DNA of 64,000 nt, taken from positions 1-64,000 of the forward strand of contig NZ_JBMNPX010000014.1 of NCBI RefSeq assembly GCF_050943825.1, given 5' to 3'. Origin of the DNA: Pseudoflavonifractor sp050943825 (GTDB taxonomy: Bacteria > Bacillota > Clostridia > Oscillospirales > Oscillospiraceae). The notes under the pieces were generated by a model. That model saw nothing but the letters and a program-made list of their open reading frames with translations, was not told the origin of the DNA and did not search any database. A program made the position numbers and the translations under genes. Shown in pieces: positions 19,119 to 29,022 of this stretch; positions within the stretch are counted from its first letter, which is position 1; each line of letters opens with the position of its first letter.

Positions 19119-19374
19119 ATGTCTACCAAATGTCTACCAGTCTGTATCGCTGAATCCATTGGCGCGCAATGATTTGCAGATTTTTTATCTGCACACTTTT
19201 GCGGCTATGTCTACCAAATGTCTACCAACCAAACATTTTTCTACAAAAAGGGGGCGCTTTCCTGTGAAAGCGCCCCCTTTTCTTTTTCAAATTTCGACTG
19301 AAAGGGGCGTTATACTTTGCTGAAACGCTTAGTTTTCCCCCAAAACTCAAAATTTTAGAAGGAGGAATTTCCAA
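19119..19374 (+). repeat. S-layer leader repeat, copy at S-layer gene 2
   Basis: A block of about 256 bp shared, inverted, with 26899-27154 and 36493-36747. In order: iteron pair ATGTCTACCAAATGTCTACCA (19119-19139), a conserved spacer with GAATCCATTGGCGCGCAA, the same iteron pair again (about 19206-19227), the hairpin AAAAAGGGGGCGCTTTC / GAAAGCGCCCCCTTTT (19245-19281), TTTCGACTGAAAGGGGCGTTATAC, and the RBS. The hairpin can act as a terminator just upstream of the gene. TATACT at 19311-19316 may be a -10, but no good -35 is seen. Confidence 0.85.
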
Positions 19375-22239
19375 ATGAGAAACCTCAAGCGGGTCCTCAG
19401 CCTGGGCCTCGCCTCCGTCATGCTTCTCGGCATGATGGTCATCGGCGCCGGCGCTGCGGACAAGACCTACGCTGATCTTACCGACTCCGATAAGATCACC
19501 AACCAGGAGGCTGTCTCCATGATGGTCGACCTGGGCATCATCGAGGGTAAGCCCGATGGTTCCTACGACCCCACTGCTACTGTGGATCGCGCCACCATGG
19601 CCAAGCTCATCACCATGATGCTGATGGGCGACGTCGACCAGAGCGCCTTTGAGGGCACTGTGACCGACCTGACCGACATCGACACCAGCTGGGCCGAGGG
19701 CTACATCAAGTACTGCTACGCCAACGGCATCATCACCGGCGACGGCCAGGGCCACTTCTTCCCCACCGAGCCTGTGACCGTTGTCCAGGCTGCCAAGATG
19801 CTGCTGGTTGCCATCGGCTATGACGCCGAGGACCGCGGCTATCAGGGCGATGCTAACTGGTCCACCAACATCATGCGTGATGCTCAGACCACCAGCATCA
19901 ACAACACCACCCTGCGCTCCCTGACCAAGGGCCTGAACGTGAAGGCTACCGATCCTCTGACCCGCGACAACGCTGCTCAGATGATCTTCAACGCTCTGTT
20001 CGTGCGCAATGTGGAGCCCGAGTATCAGTACGACATGGGCACCAAGTACATCTCCAAGTACAACTACACTGCCTCTCTGGCCGATACCACCTACAACGGC
20101 CTGACCCGCTATGTGGGCGTGCTGACCGGTGTGGATTCCAACGGCTACGCTACCGTGGCTGCTGGCGCTGACTCCATCGCCGTCTCCAACAAGGTTACCG
20201 GCTCCGTCACCGAGATGGGCAAGGCTGTCGCCTTCTACAAGGACAACGACGGTATTGTCTCCAGCTCCGTCGTGGAGGACAAGGACAACGCTTCTGTTGC
20301 CGTTCCTGGCGATCTGGTGAATGATTCCACCAAGGCCAAGGACGTGAACAAGTGGCTGACCGCCAACGGTCTGGCTCTGTCCAACGCCACCACCGACTAC
20401 AAGGTCACCAACTACTCCGCCACCACCGGCACCGCCATTGTTGTTGGCGATCTGGTCGGCATCGGCAACTACACCGTGGCCTATGTCATCGACAGCAACG
20501 CCGACGGCGTGGTTGACGCTCTGGTGAAGACCACCAAGACCGTCTCTGAGGTCACCGGCGCTGTGAAGACCAAGACCGACTCCGACGGCAAGGTTACCGT
20601 GTATGTCCCCGGCGTGACCTCCGGCTATGTGAACGCTGTTGGTTATGAGGGTCTGGCCAAGGGCGACCTGGTGATGTCCATCACCTACGCCGGCACCACC
20701 TACATCACCAAGTGCGAGACCGTCACCGGCAAGATCACCGGCTACAAGGGCACCACCGAGATCTACATCGACGGCACCGCTTACACCCTGTCCAACGGCT
20801 CTCTGGGCGGCCAGACTGTTGCTCAGATGTATGCTCTGGACAACACCGCCAAGAAGGACGTCACCCTGTTCCTGGACGAGAACGGCAACGCTCTCTATGC
20901 CAAGCTGGTTGACAGCACCGCTACCTACAACGTAGCTATCGTTCTGGGCTATGACGTGGTTGGCTCCTCCGTTGAGGACACCACCATTGCCACCGCCCGT
21001 CTGATGATGGCTGACGGCACCATTGAGGTTGTCAATGTCTCCGGCGGCAACGCTGATGCCATTGCCAGCAACGACACTCTGACCTCCAGCAACTATGCTG
21101 TTCCCACCAACTACTATCCTGTTGCCTACTCCATCGACAGCGATGGCAACTATGTCCTGACCAAGCTGACCACCTCTGATGTCTCCTTCGGCGGCAGCGA
21201 TATGAAGTACACTGAGCTGACCGATGACACCTTTACTCCCGGTCTGGCTAAGTTCTCTGGCGACTTCGCTGGTGTCGGCAACAACAACACTGTGTTTGCG
21301 GTTGCCAATTACAATAGCACCACCACCAAGCTCTCTACTGTGAGCACTTCCACTGGCATTGCCAAGACCCCCAAGTACACTGGCACCGCTGACGGTGTGG
21401 TTATCTCCGTGAACGGCGTGGCCGCTCTGGTGTTTGTCGTTAACGGCACCCAGGAGGATACTTCCACCACCAGCAACTACATCTACATCCCCAGCAACGT
21501 GGTTGCTTCCTATGACAGCGCTTCCAAGCTGCACACCTACGCTGGCGGCTATGTCAACGGCGAGGAGACCGATATCGTCTCCAAGGTCACTCTGACCACT
21601 GGTTCCGTCATGAAGGTCAGCCTGAACGACGAGAACGTGGTTGTTTCCGAGGCTGCCAACGGCGGCGTGTCCAAGACCGGCGTGTCCTTCTCCAACGGCG
21701 TTCTGACTGTGGGTACCAGCACCGACGGCACCAAGGACTTCTACACTCTGGCCGATGATGCCAAGGTCTTCGAGATTGACAACGGCGTGGTGACTGAGAT
21801 TGCCGCTTCCGCCATCTCCGCTGACAAGACCGACGGCGTTCTGGTTCTGGGTAAGTCCGATATGGCCACCACCAAGGTTGCTCAGTATGTGTACATCACC
21901 AAGGCCGATGCCGCTAACAACGGCTTCAAGGTTCAGGCTTACACTGTGGGCTCCACCGGTGCTCAGACCAACCGTGGCTCCGAGGTTACCGTTTCCACTG
22001 GTACCGGCGCTACCACCTCCACTGTTAACACCAGCGCGGAGGTGACCATCGCTGCTACCACCGATGCCAAGGTCGGCGTGTCCCTGACCGCTGATGACGG
22101 CGCCGTTGTGACCACCCCCGCTGAGGTCGCCCTGGTGAACGGCACTACTGCCTACACCTTTGTCGTGACTGCTACCAGCGAGAGCGGCGTTGCTCAGACC
22201 TGCACCATCACTGTTAACTTCACTGCTGTTACTGAGTAA
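19375..22239 (+). CDS. SLH-domain S-layer-type protein 2 (954 aa)
   Basis: Shares its signal peptide and the three SLH motifs (about 30-215) almost exactly with copies 1, 3 and 4; about 700 bp at the 5' end are conserved in DNA. Residues from about 220 on diverge strongly; the C-terminus again is an Ig/cadherin-like strand set ending ESGVAQTCTITVNF. Codon use is extremely narrow. The second SLH region reads GDGQGHFFPTEPVTVVQAAKML. Only this copy is on the plus strand, facing fibre copy 2. Confidence 0.93.
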   Translation: MRNLKRVLSLGLASVMLLGMMVIGAGAADKTYADLTDSDKITNQEAVSMMVDLGIIEGKPDGSYDPTATVDRATMAKLITMMLMGDVDQSAFEGTVTDLTDIDTSWAEGYIKYCYANGIITGDGQGHFFPTEPVTVVQAAKMLLVAIGYDAEDRGYQGDANWSTNIMRDAQTTSINNTTLRSLTKGLNVKATDPLTRDNAAQMIFNALFVRNVEPEYQYDMGTKYISKYNYTASLADTTYNGLTRYVGVLTGVDSNGYATVAAGADSIAVSNKVTGSVTEMGKAVAFYKDNDGIVSSSVVEDKDNASVAVPGDLVNDSTKAKDVNKWLTANGLALSNATTDYKVTNYSATTGTAIVVGDLVGIGNYTVAYVIDSNADGVVDALVKTTKTVSEVTGAVKTKTDSDGKVTVYVPGVTSGYVNAVGYEGLAKGDLVMSITYAGTTYITKCETVTGKITGYKGTTEIYIDGTAYTLSNGSLGGQTVAQMYALDNTAKKDVTLFLDENGNALYAKLVDSTATYNVAIVLGYDVVGSSVEDTTIATARLMMADGTIEVVNVSGGNADAIASNDTLTSSNYAVPTNYYPVAYSIDSDGNYVLTKLTTSDVSFGGSDMKYTELTDDTFTPGLAKFSGDFAGVGNNNTVFAVANYNSTTTKLSTVSTSTGIAKTPKYTGTADGVVISVNGVAALVFVVNGTQEDTSTTSNYIYIPSNVVASYDSASKLHTYAGGYVNGEETDIVSKVTLTTGSVMKVSLNDENVVVSEAANGGVSKTGVSFSNGVLTVGTSTDGTKDFYTLADDAKVFEIDNGVVTEIAASAISADKTDGVLVLGKSDMATTKVAQYVYITKADAANNGFKVQAYTVGSTGAQTNRGSEVTVSTGTGATTSTVNTSAEVTIAATTDAKVGVSLTADDGAVVTTPAEVALVNGTTAYTFVVTATSESGVAQTCTITVNFTAVTE

Positions 22240-22267
22240 TTTTACTCCAGGGCAACAAGGTTAATGG

Positions 22268-22309
22268 AAAAAAGGCGACCCCCGTGTTGAAACGCGGGGG
22301 TCGCCTTTT
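22268..22309. terminator. Bidirectional terminator between S-layer gene 2 and fibre 2
   Basis: Stem AAAAGGCGACCCCCG / CGGGGGTCGCCTTTT flanked by A and T runs. Confidence 0.93.
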
Positions 22310-22320
22310 GGTTTAAACTA

Positions 22321-22449
22321 CTATGGCGTTTGAGGGTTCCCGTCAGTTAAAACGCGAAGCGGAGCATTTTCCCAAAACTCATCCTCAACAGTCCGCATCA
22401 CAATTTCCTGTGTGCCGTCGGGATGCACCACCAAGACTTTGATTTCCAT
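22321..22449 (-). CDS. Small companion protein of fibre copy 2 (42 aa)
   Basis: Starts MEIKVLVVHPDGTQEIVMRTV, 42 residues, and overlaps the fibre stop by one base (TAATG). Same length, position and pattern (M.I.VLV....G.Q....R.V) as the frame behind fibre copy 1, which supports it as a real gene. Function unknown. Confidence 0.62.
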   Translation of the reverse strand: MEIKVLVVHPDGTQEIVMRTVEDEFWENAPLRVLTDGNPQTP

Positions 22450-23063
22450 TATCGCTTCACCCCATACAGATAGAATGTACCGGATACCAGATCATAGTAG
22501 GTTGCCGTAAGCGTCAGCTTGCGGACGGTACCTGCTCCCAGAGCCGCTGATACAGTTGTCGCCCCAGAGCGGCGCTCCACCGAGATCTGATTTCCCGTAC
22601 CCTTCAGATAGCAGGAATAGCTCTCAGCAAGAATACCTCTCTCCTCGGGATAAAATACGGCCTTCCAGCCACAGTAATATTCACTTTTTGAGACCTGTGA
22701 GAGTTCGAGCGCGCGTCCGGTGTAGCTGCCGCCGGCCATTCCTTCCGTATCATAGGTATAATGTCCATCTGTCCGGTCGTCATTGAAAGTTGCACACAGT
22801 ACCGTGACATTTACCGTACCCAGCCCCGTAGTTTTCAGCTGCAGTTCACAGTACTGTGTCAAGTCGATTTGTGAGAGGTCAAATTCGACGGCTGTCACTT
22901 GTTCGGTTATCTCTGCCGTCATAAGGGGGATAAGCGCTTGTGTCTCCACAAGTTCCCCCACCGCCGCATCAATCTTCCTGTTGTCCTCGTTGAAGTCCTC
23001 GCAGAGAAATGGGTCCGTGCTCTCCCACTGGTGCAGGCCGATGTGTTCTGTCTGTGTACTCAT
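22449..23063 (-). CDS. Tail-fibre-like protein, copy 2 of 4
   Basis: 204 residues. The conserved N-terminus MSTQTEHIGLHQWESTD carries one unusual change (FLCEDF for FLREDF). The variable part contains VEFDLSQIDLTQYCELQL and ends FYLYGVKR, so its fold matches copies 1 and 3. No signal peptide. RBS GAAAGGAGC. Divergent from fibre copy 3 and convergent with S-layer gene 2. Confidence 0.6.
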   Translation of the reverse strand: MSTQTEHIGLHQWESTDPFLCEDFNEDNRKIDAAVGELVETQALIPLMTAEITEQVTAVEFDLSQIDLTQYCELQLKTTGLGTVNVTVLCATFNDDRTDGHYTYDTEGMAGGSYTGRALELSQVSKSEYYCGWKAVFYPEERGILAESYSCYLKGTGNQISVERRSGATTVSAALGAGTVRKLTLTATYYDLVSGTFYLYGVKR

Positions 23064-23510
23064 GGCATTGCTCCTTTCTAATTAGGTGTCCTGTGGCAGC
23101 AGGGGAAAACGGAATGTACATAACTGCCGCCCGGAAAAGAGATTTATCTCTTCACCTGTGGCGTTCCAGCCGTATTTGTTGTATGTTCCAGTGCGTCTGG
23201 TTTTACATTTTGGTACATTTTGTAGCCATTTTGTATTAAAAGGTATATAAATATCTTTTTTCAAACAAAAATCTCCTGCTGAAACGGTTCAAATCCGTCT
23301 GGCGGGAGATTTCGTCTTTAAAAAGGATATCATAATGGACTTTTTCGTCTCAATGGATGCAACATGTACCACATCGTGAAACAAGGTGTTCCGGGCTATA
23401 CAACAAAACTGCCTGGAAACAGTATGGTTGAGGCACAGTGGGATTTATAGAGCGGCATGAGATTATGCCGCACCATCCACAAACGCAGATAAACAGGAAA
23501 GGAGTATGCC
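23064..23510. other. Divergent spacer between fibre copies 2 and 3
   Basis: 447 bp, AT-richer than its flanks, no gene seen. It holds a hairpin at about 23268-23313 (AAATCTCC...GGAGATTT arms with an internal loop) and presumably the two fibre promoters, which I cannot place. The 15-25 bp before each fibre ATG are conserved (AGGAG..ATGCC). Confidence 0.55.
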
Positions 23511-24077
23511 ATGAGCACACAGACAGAGCACATTGGTCTCCACCAGTGGGAGAGCACGGACCCGTTTCTCCGGGAGGACTTCAACGAGGACAACAGGAAG
23601 ATTGACGAGGCGGTGGGAGTTATCCCCATATTCAGCATCGCCCAAAAAGACATCACTGCGGAAGATACCTCAGTAGAATTTGATCTCTCACAGCTTAACC
23701 TGGAGGGGATTTCACAACTGATTCTGCTGGGCCGCGGAACCGGTGGAACCACCAGTTTGCTAGTCAACAAGGATACAGAGAGGGGAAAGTACTCGTTTTA
23801 CCGCTATTGGGGAAACAACGACTACAATGCGCTTCCTACCCAAATCAATTTTATGCTGTTCAATTTCAACAACGAGGAGACAGGCGGCTGCGGACGGGCA
23901 TACTTTTACCCTACTGGCGGAAACAGCGTAGGAGTGGAAGTTGTCTCCATTGGTCCCTATATCGAGCGGATGTACGGCCATTACAAAGGCTGTACATTTT
24001 CACAGATGAAAACCTTAACGGTTCAGTTCAGTGCAGGAATAACCGGCCAGCTGCTCCTCTATGGCGTGAAAGCATAA
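23511..24077 (+). CDS. Tail-fibre-like protein, copy 3 of 4
   Basis: 188 residues: the conserved first 33, then VEFDLSQLNLEGISQLILLG and an end LLLYGVKA. No signal peptide or membrane segment. RBS GAAAGGAG 6 nt before the ATG. No companion frame follows; a terminator starts 4 bp after the stop. Convergent with S-layer gene 3. Confidence 0.6.
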   Translation: MSTQTEHIGLHQWESTDPFLREDFNEDNRKIDEAVGVIPIFSIAQKDITAEDTSVEFDLSQLNLEGISQLILLGRGTGGTTSLLVNKDTERGKYSFYRYWGNNDYNALPTQINFMLFNFNNEETGGCGRAYFYPTGGNSVGVEVVSIGPYIERMYGHYKGCTFSQMKTLTVQFSAGITGQLLLYGVKA

Positions 24078-24081
24078 AAGT

Positions 24082-24124
24082 GCTGAAAAATCCCCCGGGC
24101 AGATGCCCGGGGGATTTTTTCAGC
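24082..24124. terminator. Bidirectional terminator between fibre 3 and S-layer gene 3
   Basis: Stem GCTGAAAAATCCCCCGGGC / GCCCGGGGGATTTTTTCAGC, symmetrical for both directions. Confidence 0.93.
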
Positions 24125-24147
24125 AGACAGTGGACGCAATGCGCTGA

Positions 24148-26898
24148 TTAGCGAACCACGTAGACGGTCTTGACAGCGACCCGCTCAGCAGCGGTGCCGC
24201 CAGCATTCACGACCTCGACATAGAGCTTGTCGCCGGCCTCAATGCTCTCCATGGTGGCCTCGGTCATGGTGCCATTGGTCTCGTCAACGATGTACACCTT
24301 CTCGGAACCATCATAGGTGTAGGTGCCAGCATTGGTACCGTCAACAGCCAGGACACCGCCAGCGGGGGCGCCATTAGCCTTATCGGTGCTGGCAACAGCA
24401 ACCCAGTTGCCGCTCTTAGTCACGGCAGTAGCAGTGGAGCCAGTGACATAGCCGTTGTCATCCAGAGTGACCTTGAAGAGACCCTTAACAGCATTACCGG
24501 AGGAGAAGAGGTTGCTAATGGTGTTGGAGTCAGCGACCACAGTGGTGGTAGCAGTGTCACCATTCAGCACGCCCTTGATCTCATAGTAGGTCTTGCCGTT
24601 CTCGTAGCGGGAAGCCACAACAGTATCCAGGACGTACAGGTAGTTGTTCACGCTGGTCTCGCCAGTAGTGGCAGAGGAACCAGTGGCGTCAACGTACACG
24701 AAGGGCACGCGGCTGTTGCTGTCCACAGCCAGAGCCACCTTGGTGTTGGTAGTAGTGGGAGCGGCAGCATAACCGGTGTAAACGGTGAACACGTCCTTGC
24801 TATTACTCTTGGTGTGGTACACATAGATGGTAGCGTTGGTGGCAACCTCGCCGTTCACGGTGGGATTGCCGTTGGTCACGGTAGCAGAGGCAGAAGTAGC
24901 CTTACCACCGGAAACAGTGGTCAGCTCCACCTTGCCGTCGTTCACCAGATACTTGAAGACAGTTGCATCAATGTTACCAGTGGTGGAAGAATCGGTAACG
25001 CCATAGTACTTCACGGAGTTAGCGCTGGTGGTATTAGCACCATTAGCGGCGAACTCACTGTCAATGGTAGTACCGGTCTTGACAACCTTGTCGCCATTGA
25101 CCTTGGAAATCACAACAGTCTCAGTGGTGCCGTCAGCGTAGAGAATCTTGGCCTCCAGGCTGTTGGCAGCGGCGTCAACGCCCTGGCCCACAACCCAAGC
25201 GGTCTTGAGAATCACGCCGTAGTTGCTGGCGCTCTCCACAACGTTGTCGATGGCAATGATGTTGCCGTTGTTGTCCAGGTAAGCAACAGCGTCCACATTG
25301 AACTTGCCGTTGCTCAGATAGGTGGACACGGAGCTGCCAGCCACGCTGCAGGTAGCCAGGCCGGACTGACCATAGTAGGTACCGTTCAGCAGGATCTGAG
25401 CAGTGGCGCCGGTGCCCTTGCTGCCGGTCACGGTGCCGGACACGGTAGCGGCCTTCTCAATGTAGAAGTTGCCCTCGCCGTCCTTGTAGTAGAGGACGAT
25501 GTCGTCCTTGGCCAGGCCCTCGTAGCCATTGACCTTGGAAACCTCGACATTGCTGATGCCCAGGCCGGAGATGGTGACCTTCTCCTTACCATCGGAAGCA
25601 TCGGTCTTCACAACAGGAGCACTGCCCACCTTGGCGACGGACTTGCTGATGATGTTGATGATCTCCACCACACCGTCGTTATCGGTGTCGTAGAGGGTGA
25701 CCAGATCGCCCTTGGTGATGTTAGTCAGAGCCACGTCCAGAGTATTGGAGCTCTGAGCGGTAGCCCAAGTAGTGACAGCGCCGGAAGCAGAGAACTGATT
25801 CACGGTGATGGCGCTGATAGTGGTGGTCGCGTCGAGACCGTTGTCCTTCAGGAACTTCAGGGCGGTGCCGTCCTTGGTGACAACGCCGGAGGTCAGGTTG
25901 TCAGGAACCTCAACGCCAGTGGTAGCATTCACCAGAGCAGAAGAGGAAACAACCTTATTGCTGGCATTGACATAGAAGGTGATGGACTTACCAACATTCA
26001 CGCTGGAAGCAGCCAGGTTGGTCAGGCCAGAGGGAATCTCATCGGACACGCTGCCGTCATTGTCCATATCCAGGCCGGAAGTAACGGTAGCAGTAGCGAT
26101 CTTGCCAGAAGCAGAAACGCTGTTCAGAGTGGCAACAGTCTTGGTCAGGCCGTTGAACATGGTGGCGGCCAGGCTGGGCTGAGCGGTGTAGCTCTGGATG
26201 TACTGAGTGCCCATATCCCACTGATAGTTGGGCTTCTGGTTCTGAACGAACAGGGCGTTGAAGATCATCTGAGCGGCGTTGTCGCGGGTCAGAGGATCAG
26301 TAGCCTTCACGTCCAGACCCTTGGTCAGGGAACGGAGGGTAGTGGTGTACTTGGTGGCAGAAGCGGTGTCATAGAACATGGTGGTCTGAGCATCACGCAT
26401 GATGTTGGTGGACCAGTTGGCATCGCCCTGATAGCCGCGGTCGTCGGCGTCATAGCCGATGGCGACCAGCAGCATCTTGGCAGCCTGGACAACGGTCACA
26501 GGCTCGGTGGGGAAGAAGTGACCCTGGCCGTCGCCGGTGATGATGCCGTTGGCGTAGCAGTACTTGATGTAGCCCTCGGCCCAGCTGGTGTCGATGTCGG
26601 TCAGGTCGGTCTTGGTGCCCTCAAAAGCACTCTGGTCGACATTACCCATCAGCATCATGGTGATGAGCTTGGCCATGGTGGCACGGTCCACGGTCTCGCT
26701 GGGAGCGTAGGAACCGTCGGGCTTGCCCTCGATGATGCCCAGGTCGACCATCAGGGAGACGGCTTCCTGGTTGGTGATCTGATCAGAGTCGGTCAGATCA
26801 GCGTAGGTCTTGTCCGCAGCGCCGGCGCCGATGACCATCATGCCCAGGAGCATGACGGAGGCCAGAGCCAGACTGAGGACCCGCTTGAGGTTTCTCAT
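24148..26898 (-). CDS. SLH-domain S-layer-type protein 3 (916 aa)
   Basis: Same signal peptide and SLH block as copy 2 (DADDRGYQGDANWSTNIMRDAQTT is nearly shared), with a short insertion (MFYDTASATKYTT) before the third SLH motif. From about residue 225 the sequence is its own. Unlike the others it ends in a strand rich in charged residues (ERVAVKTVYVVR) rather than a cadherin-like end. Narrow codon use, strong RBS. Confidence 0.93.
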   Translation of the reverse strand: MRNLKRVLSLALASVMLLGMMVIGAGAADKTYADLTDSDQITNQEAVSLMVDLGIIEGKPDGSYAPSETVDRATMAKLITMMLMGNVDQSAFEGTKTDLTDIDTSWAEGYIKYCYANGIITGDGQGHFFPTEPVTVVQAAKMLLVAIGYDADDRGYQGDANWSTNIMRDAQTTMFYDTASATKYTTTLRSLTKGLDVKATDPLTRDNAAQMIFNALFVQNQKPNYQWDMGTQYIQSYTAQPSLAATMFNGLTKTVATLNSVSASGKIATATVTSGLDMDNDGSVSDEIPSGLTNLAASSVNVGKSITFYVNASNKVVSSSALVNATTGVEVPDNLTSGVVTKDGTALKFLKDNGLDATTTISAITVNQFSASGAVTTWATAQSSNTLDVALTNITKGDLVTLYDTDNDGVVEIINIISKSVAKVGSAPVVKTDASDGKEKVTISGLGISNVEVSKVNGYEGLAKDDIVLYYKDGEGNFYIEKAATVSGTVTGSKGTGATAQILLNGTYYGQSGLATCSVAGSSVSTYLSNGKFNVDAVAYLDNNGNIIAIDNVVESASNYGVILKTAWVVGQGVDAAANSLEAKILYADGTTETVVISKVNGDKVVKTGTTIDSEFAANGANTTSANSVKYYGVTDSSTTGNIDATVFKYLVNDGKVELTTVSGGKATSASATVTNGNPTVNGEVATNATIYVYHTKSNSKDVFTVYTGYAAAPTTTNTKVALAVDSNSRVPFVYVDATGSSATTGETSVNNYLYVLDTVVASRYENGKTYYEIKGVLNGDTATTTVVADSNTISNLFSSGNAVKGLFKVTLDDNGYVTGSTATAVTKSGNWVAVASTDKANGAPAGGVLAVDGTNAGTYTYDGSEKVYIVDETNGTMTEATMESIEAGDKLYVEVVNAGGTAAERVAVKTVYVVR

Positions 26899-27154
26899 TT
26901 GGAAATTCCTCCTTCTAAAATTTTGAGTTTTGGGTCGAAAACAACCGCTCAGGGTCGTATAACGCCCCTTTCAGTCGAAATTAAACTCCAAAAAGGGGGC
27001 ACTTTTCTGTGAAAGCGCCCCCTTTTTGGAGAAAAATGTTTGGTTGGTAGACATTTGGTAGACACGCTCTTTAAGAAAGCAGAAATTAAAAAGCCGCAAA
27101 GCCTTGCGCACCAATGGATTCAGCGGAACAAACTGGTAGACATTTGGTAGACAT
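26899..27154 (-). repeat. S-layer leader repeat, copy at S-layer gene 3
   Basis: Inverted relative to the copy at 19119. Contains the RBS, two CGACCC motifs, GTTATAC, the hairpin at 26989-27029, and iteron pairs TGGTAGACATTTGGTAGACA at 27045-27064 and 27134-27154. One hairpin arm reads GGGGGCACTTTT, so the stem is less perfect than in copies 2 and 4. Confidence 0.85.
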
Positions 27155-27355
27155 GCCCTGCTATTCTCTATAAAATGTACCGGAACATGAAGCGCTCCAA
27201 TTTCCAGGACAATCATCAACGGAGATTTGTTTAAAAGGAATAAAACTGGCTGGAAAAGGACATAGTGAGACCAGAGAAACGGAAAGAAACGGAAAAATAA
27301 GGGGGTGAAAAGTATGAAAATCAAATTATGAAGCCGGGGATATTGTAAAATTACT
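27155..27355. other. AT-rich spacer upstream of murA
   Basis: No gene seen. A five-codon frame MKIKL-stop (about 27314-27331) behind AAGGGGGTG matches the start of the SLH protein at 16649 and could be a decayed gene start; this is weak. Confidence 0.4.
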
Positions 27356-27383
27356 TTGATTTTACATGAGACTATGTTATAAT
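27356..27383 (+). promoter_or_regulatory. murA promoter
   Basis: TTGATT (27356-27361), 16-bp spacer, TATAAT (27378-27383) with TGT before it (extended -10). The leader to the start codon is about 195 nt with GC-rich inverted repeats. Confidence 0.7.
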
Positions 27384-27584
27384 ATCTACGACTGACATGA
27401 GTCCTCATGCCGCGCCGGAAAAACAGCGAGTTGCTCCCCGCTTAGAAGGAGTACGGCGGAATGTCCTGCCGCCCTGTATGTGCGGCGGCCAAATATAATT
27501 TGAACTGTATGGGCCGGGTTCTGACCGGCTTGCTGACTCAACAGGCCGCTTCCGGCCGTGATGGAGAGAATAGAGGGTGCCGTT

Positions 27585-28886
27585 TTGACAAAGTATGTGA
27601 TTCGCGGCGGTAAGCCGCTTTATGGCGAAATCGATATCAGCGGCGCTAAAAATGCTGCGGTAGCTATTATCCCCGCTGCACTTTTGGTGGACGGCGTATG
27701 CCGTATTGAAAATATCCCCCAGATCAGTGACGTGACGCTGATCCTCAATATCCTGCAGGAACTGGGTGCCGATGTGCGCACGGTCAACCGTACCACTGTG
27801 GACATCGACTGCTCCCACATCCGCAACGCAAAGGTCCCTAATGAGCTGGCCCGGAAGATTCGCGCCTCCTATTACTTGATCGGCGCACTGCTGGGACGCT
27901 TCGGCAGTGCTCAGGTGCCCCCTCCGGGCGGCTGTCATCTGGGCGACCGCCCCATCGACCAGCACATCAAGGGATTCGTCGCCATGGGGGCTGAGGTGGA
28001 CGTCAGAGGCGGCTTTGTCAACGCCTGGGTCAAGGACGGCAAACGCCTCAGCGGCGCCCAGGTCTATCTGGATATCGTCTCTGTGGGCGCAACCATGAAC
28101 ATCATGCTGGCGGCCGCTCTGGCAAACGGCACCACGGTTATCGAAAACGCGGCCAAGGAGCCCCATATTGTGGACCTGGCCAACTTCCTCAACTCTATGG
28201 GTGCTCAGATCATGGGTGCCGGTACTGACGTGATTAAAATCAAGGGTGTGGAGCGCCTCAACGGCGGCACCTATTCCATCATTCCCGACCAGATCGAGGC
28301 CGGCACCTATATGGCCGCTGTGGCTGCCACTGGCGGCGAGGTGCTGATTAAGAATGTTATCCCCAAGCACCTGGAGTGTATCACTGCCAAGCTGGTGGAG
28401 ACCGGCGTGGACGTGGAAGAGCGGGATGATGCCGTCCTTGTACGCAGAGATCCCGCAGCAAAGCTGACCCGTACCAACATCAAGACCCTGCCCTATCCCG
28501 GGTTCCCCACTGATATGCAGCCTCAGATGGCTGTGGTTCTCTCCCTTGCGGAGGGCACCAGCGTGGTGACCGAGGGCGTATGGGACAACCGGTATCGCTA
28601 TGTGGACGAGATCCGCCGGATGGGTGCCCAGTTCCAGGTGGACGGCAAGGTGGCTGTCATTGAGGGCGTGGACCATCTCACAGGTGCCCCCGTGCGGGCC
28701 TGCGATCTGCGGGCCGGTGCGGCCATGGTCATTGCAGGTCTGGCTGCCCACGGTGTTACGGAGGTGGACTGCATCTACTATATCGAGCGTGGCTACGAGG
28801 ATATTGTGCGCAAGCTCTCCGGCGTGGGAGCTGATATCCGCGTCGTGGTAACGCCCGACGAGGACAAGCAGGCTCAGGTCGGATAA
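27585..28886 (+). CDS. murA: UDP-N-acetylglucosamine 1-carboxyvinyltransferase
   Basis: Transfers enolpyruvate from PEP to UDP-GlcNAc, the first committed step of peptidoglycan synthesis, in the cytosol. K22 and N23 (GAKNAA) and the fosfomycin-target cysteine C117 (PPPGGCHLG) are present, as is the typical end IERGYEDIVRKLSGVGADI. A GTG/ATG upstream would add nine residues; the TTG at 27585 gives the normal start MTKYVIRGGKPL and lies 7 nt after GAGGG. 433 residues. Confidence 0.94.
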   Translation: MTKYVIRGGKPLYGEIDISGAKNAAVAIIPAALLVDGVCRIENIPQISDVTLILNILQELGADVRTVNRTTVDIDCSHIRNAKVPNELARKIRASYYLIGALLGRFGSAQVPPPGGCHLGDRPIDQHIKGFVAMGAEVDVRGGFVNAWVKDGKRLSGAQVYLDIVSVGATMNIMLAAALANGTTVIENAAKEPHIVDLANFLNSMGAQIMGAGTDVIKIKGVERLNGGTYSIIPDQIEAGTYMAAVAATGGEVLIKNVIPKHLECITAKLVETGVDVEERDDAVLVRRDPAAKLTRTNIKTLPYPGFPTDMQPQMAVVLSLAEGTSVVTEGVWDNRYRYVDEIRRMGAQFQVDGKVAVIEGVDHLTGAPVRACDLRAGAAMVIAGLAAHGVTEVDCIYYIERGYEDIVRKLSGVGADIRVVVTPDEDKQAQVG

Positions 28887-28900
28887 TCAAACAGTCTCAA

Positions 28901-28936
28901 GGGGCGGCGGCGGTAAGCTGCCGCCCCGTTTTTATG
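28901..28936 (+). terminator. Terminator after murA
   Basis: Stem GGGGCGGC / GCCGCCCC followed by GTTTTTAT. Confidence 0.85.
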
Positions 28937-29022
28937 CCTTCGCAGCTGCGGGAACAGAGCAGGGAAAAAGCGGCACGGCCGCAGCTGTTCACCCCAGCAG
29001 ACATTACATAGGAGAGATTCAC

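Noticed and set aside
27314..27331. Mini-frame MKIKL-stop behind AAGGGGGTG
   Set aside because: Five codons only; the match to the start of the SLH gene at 16649 is too short to call a pseudogene.
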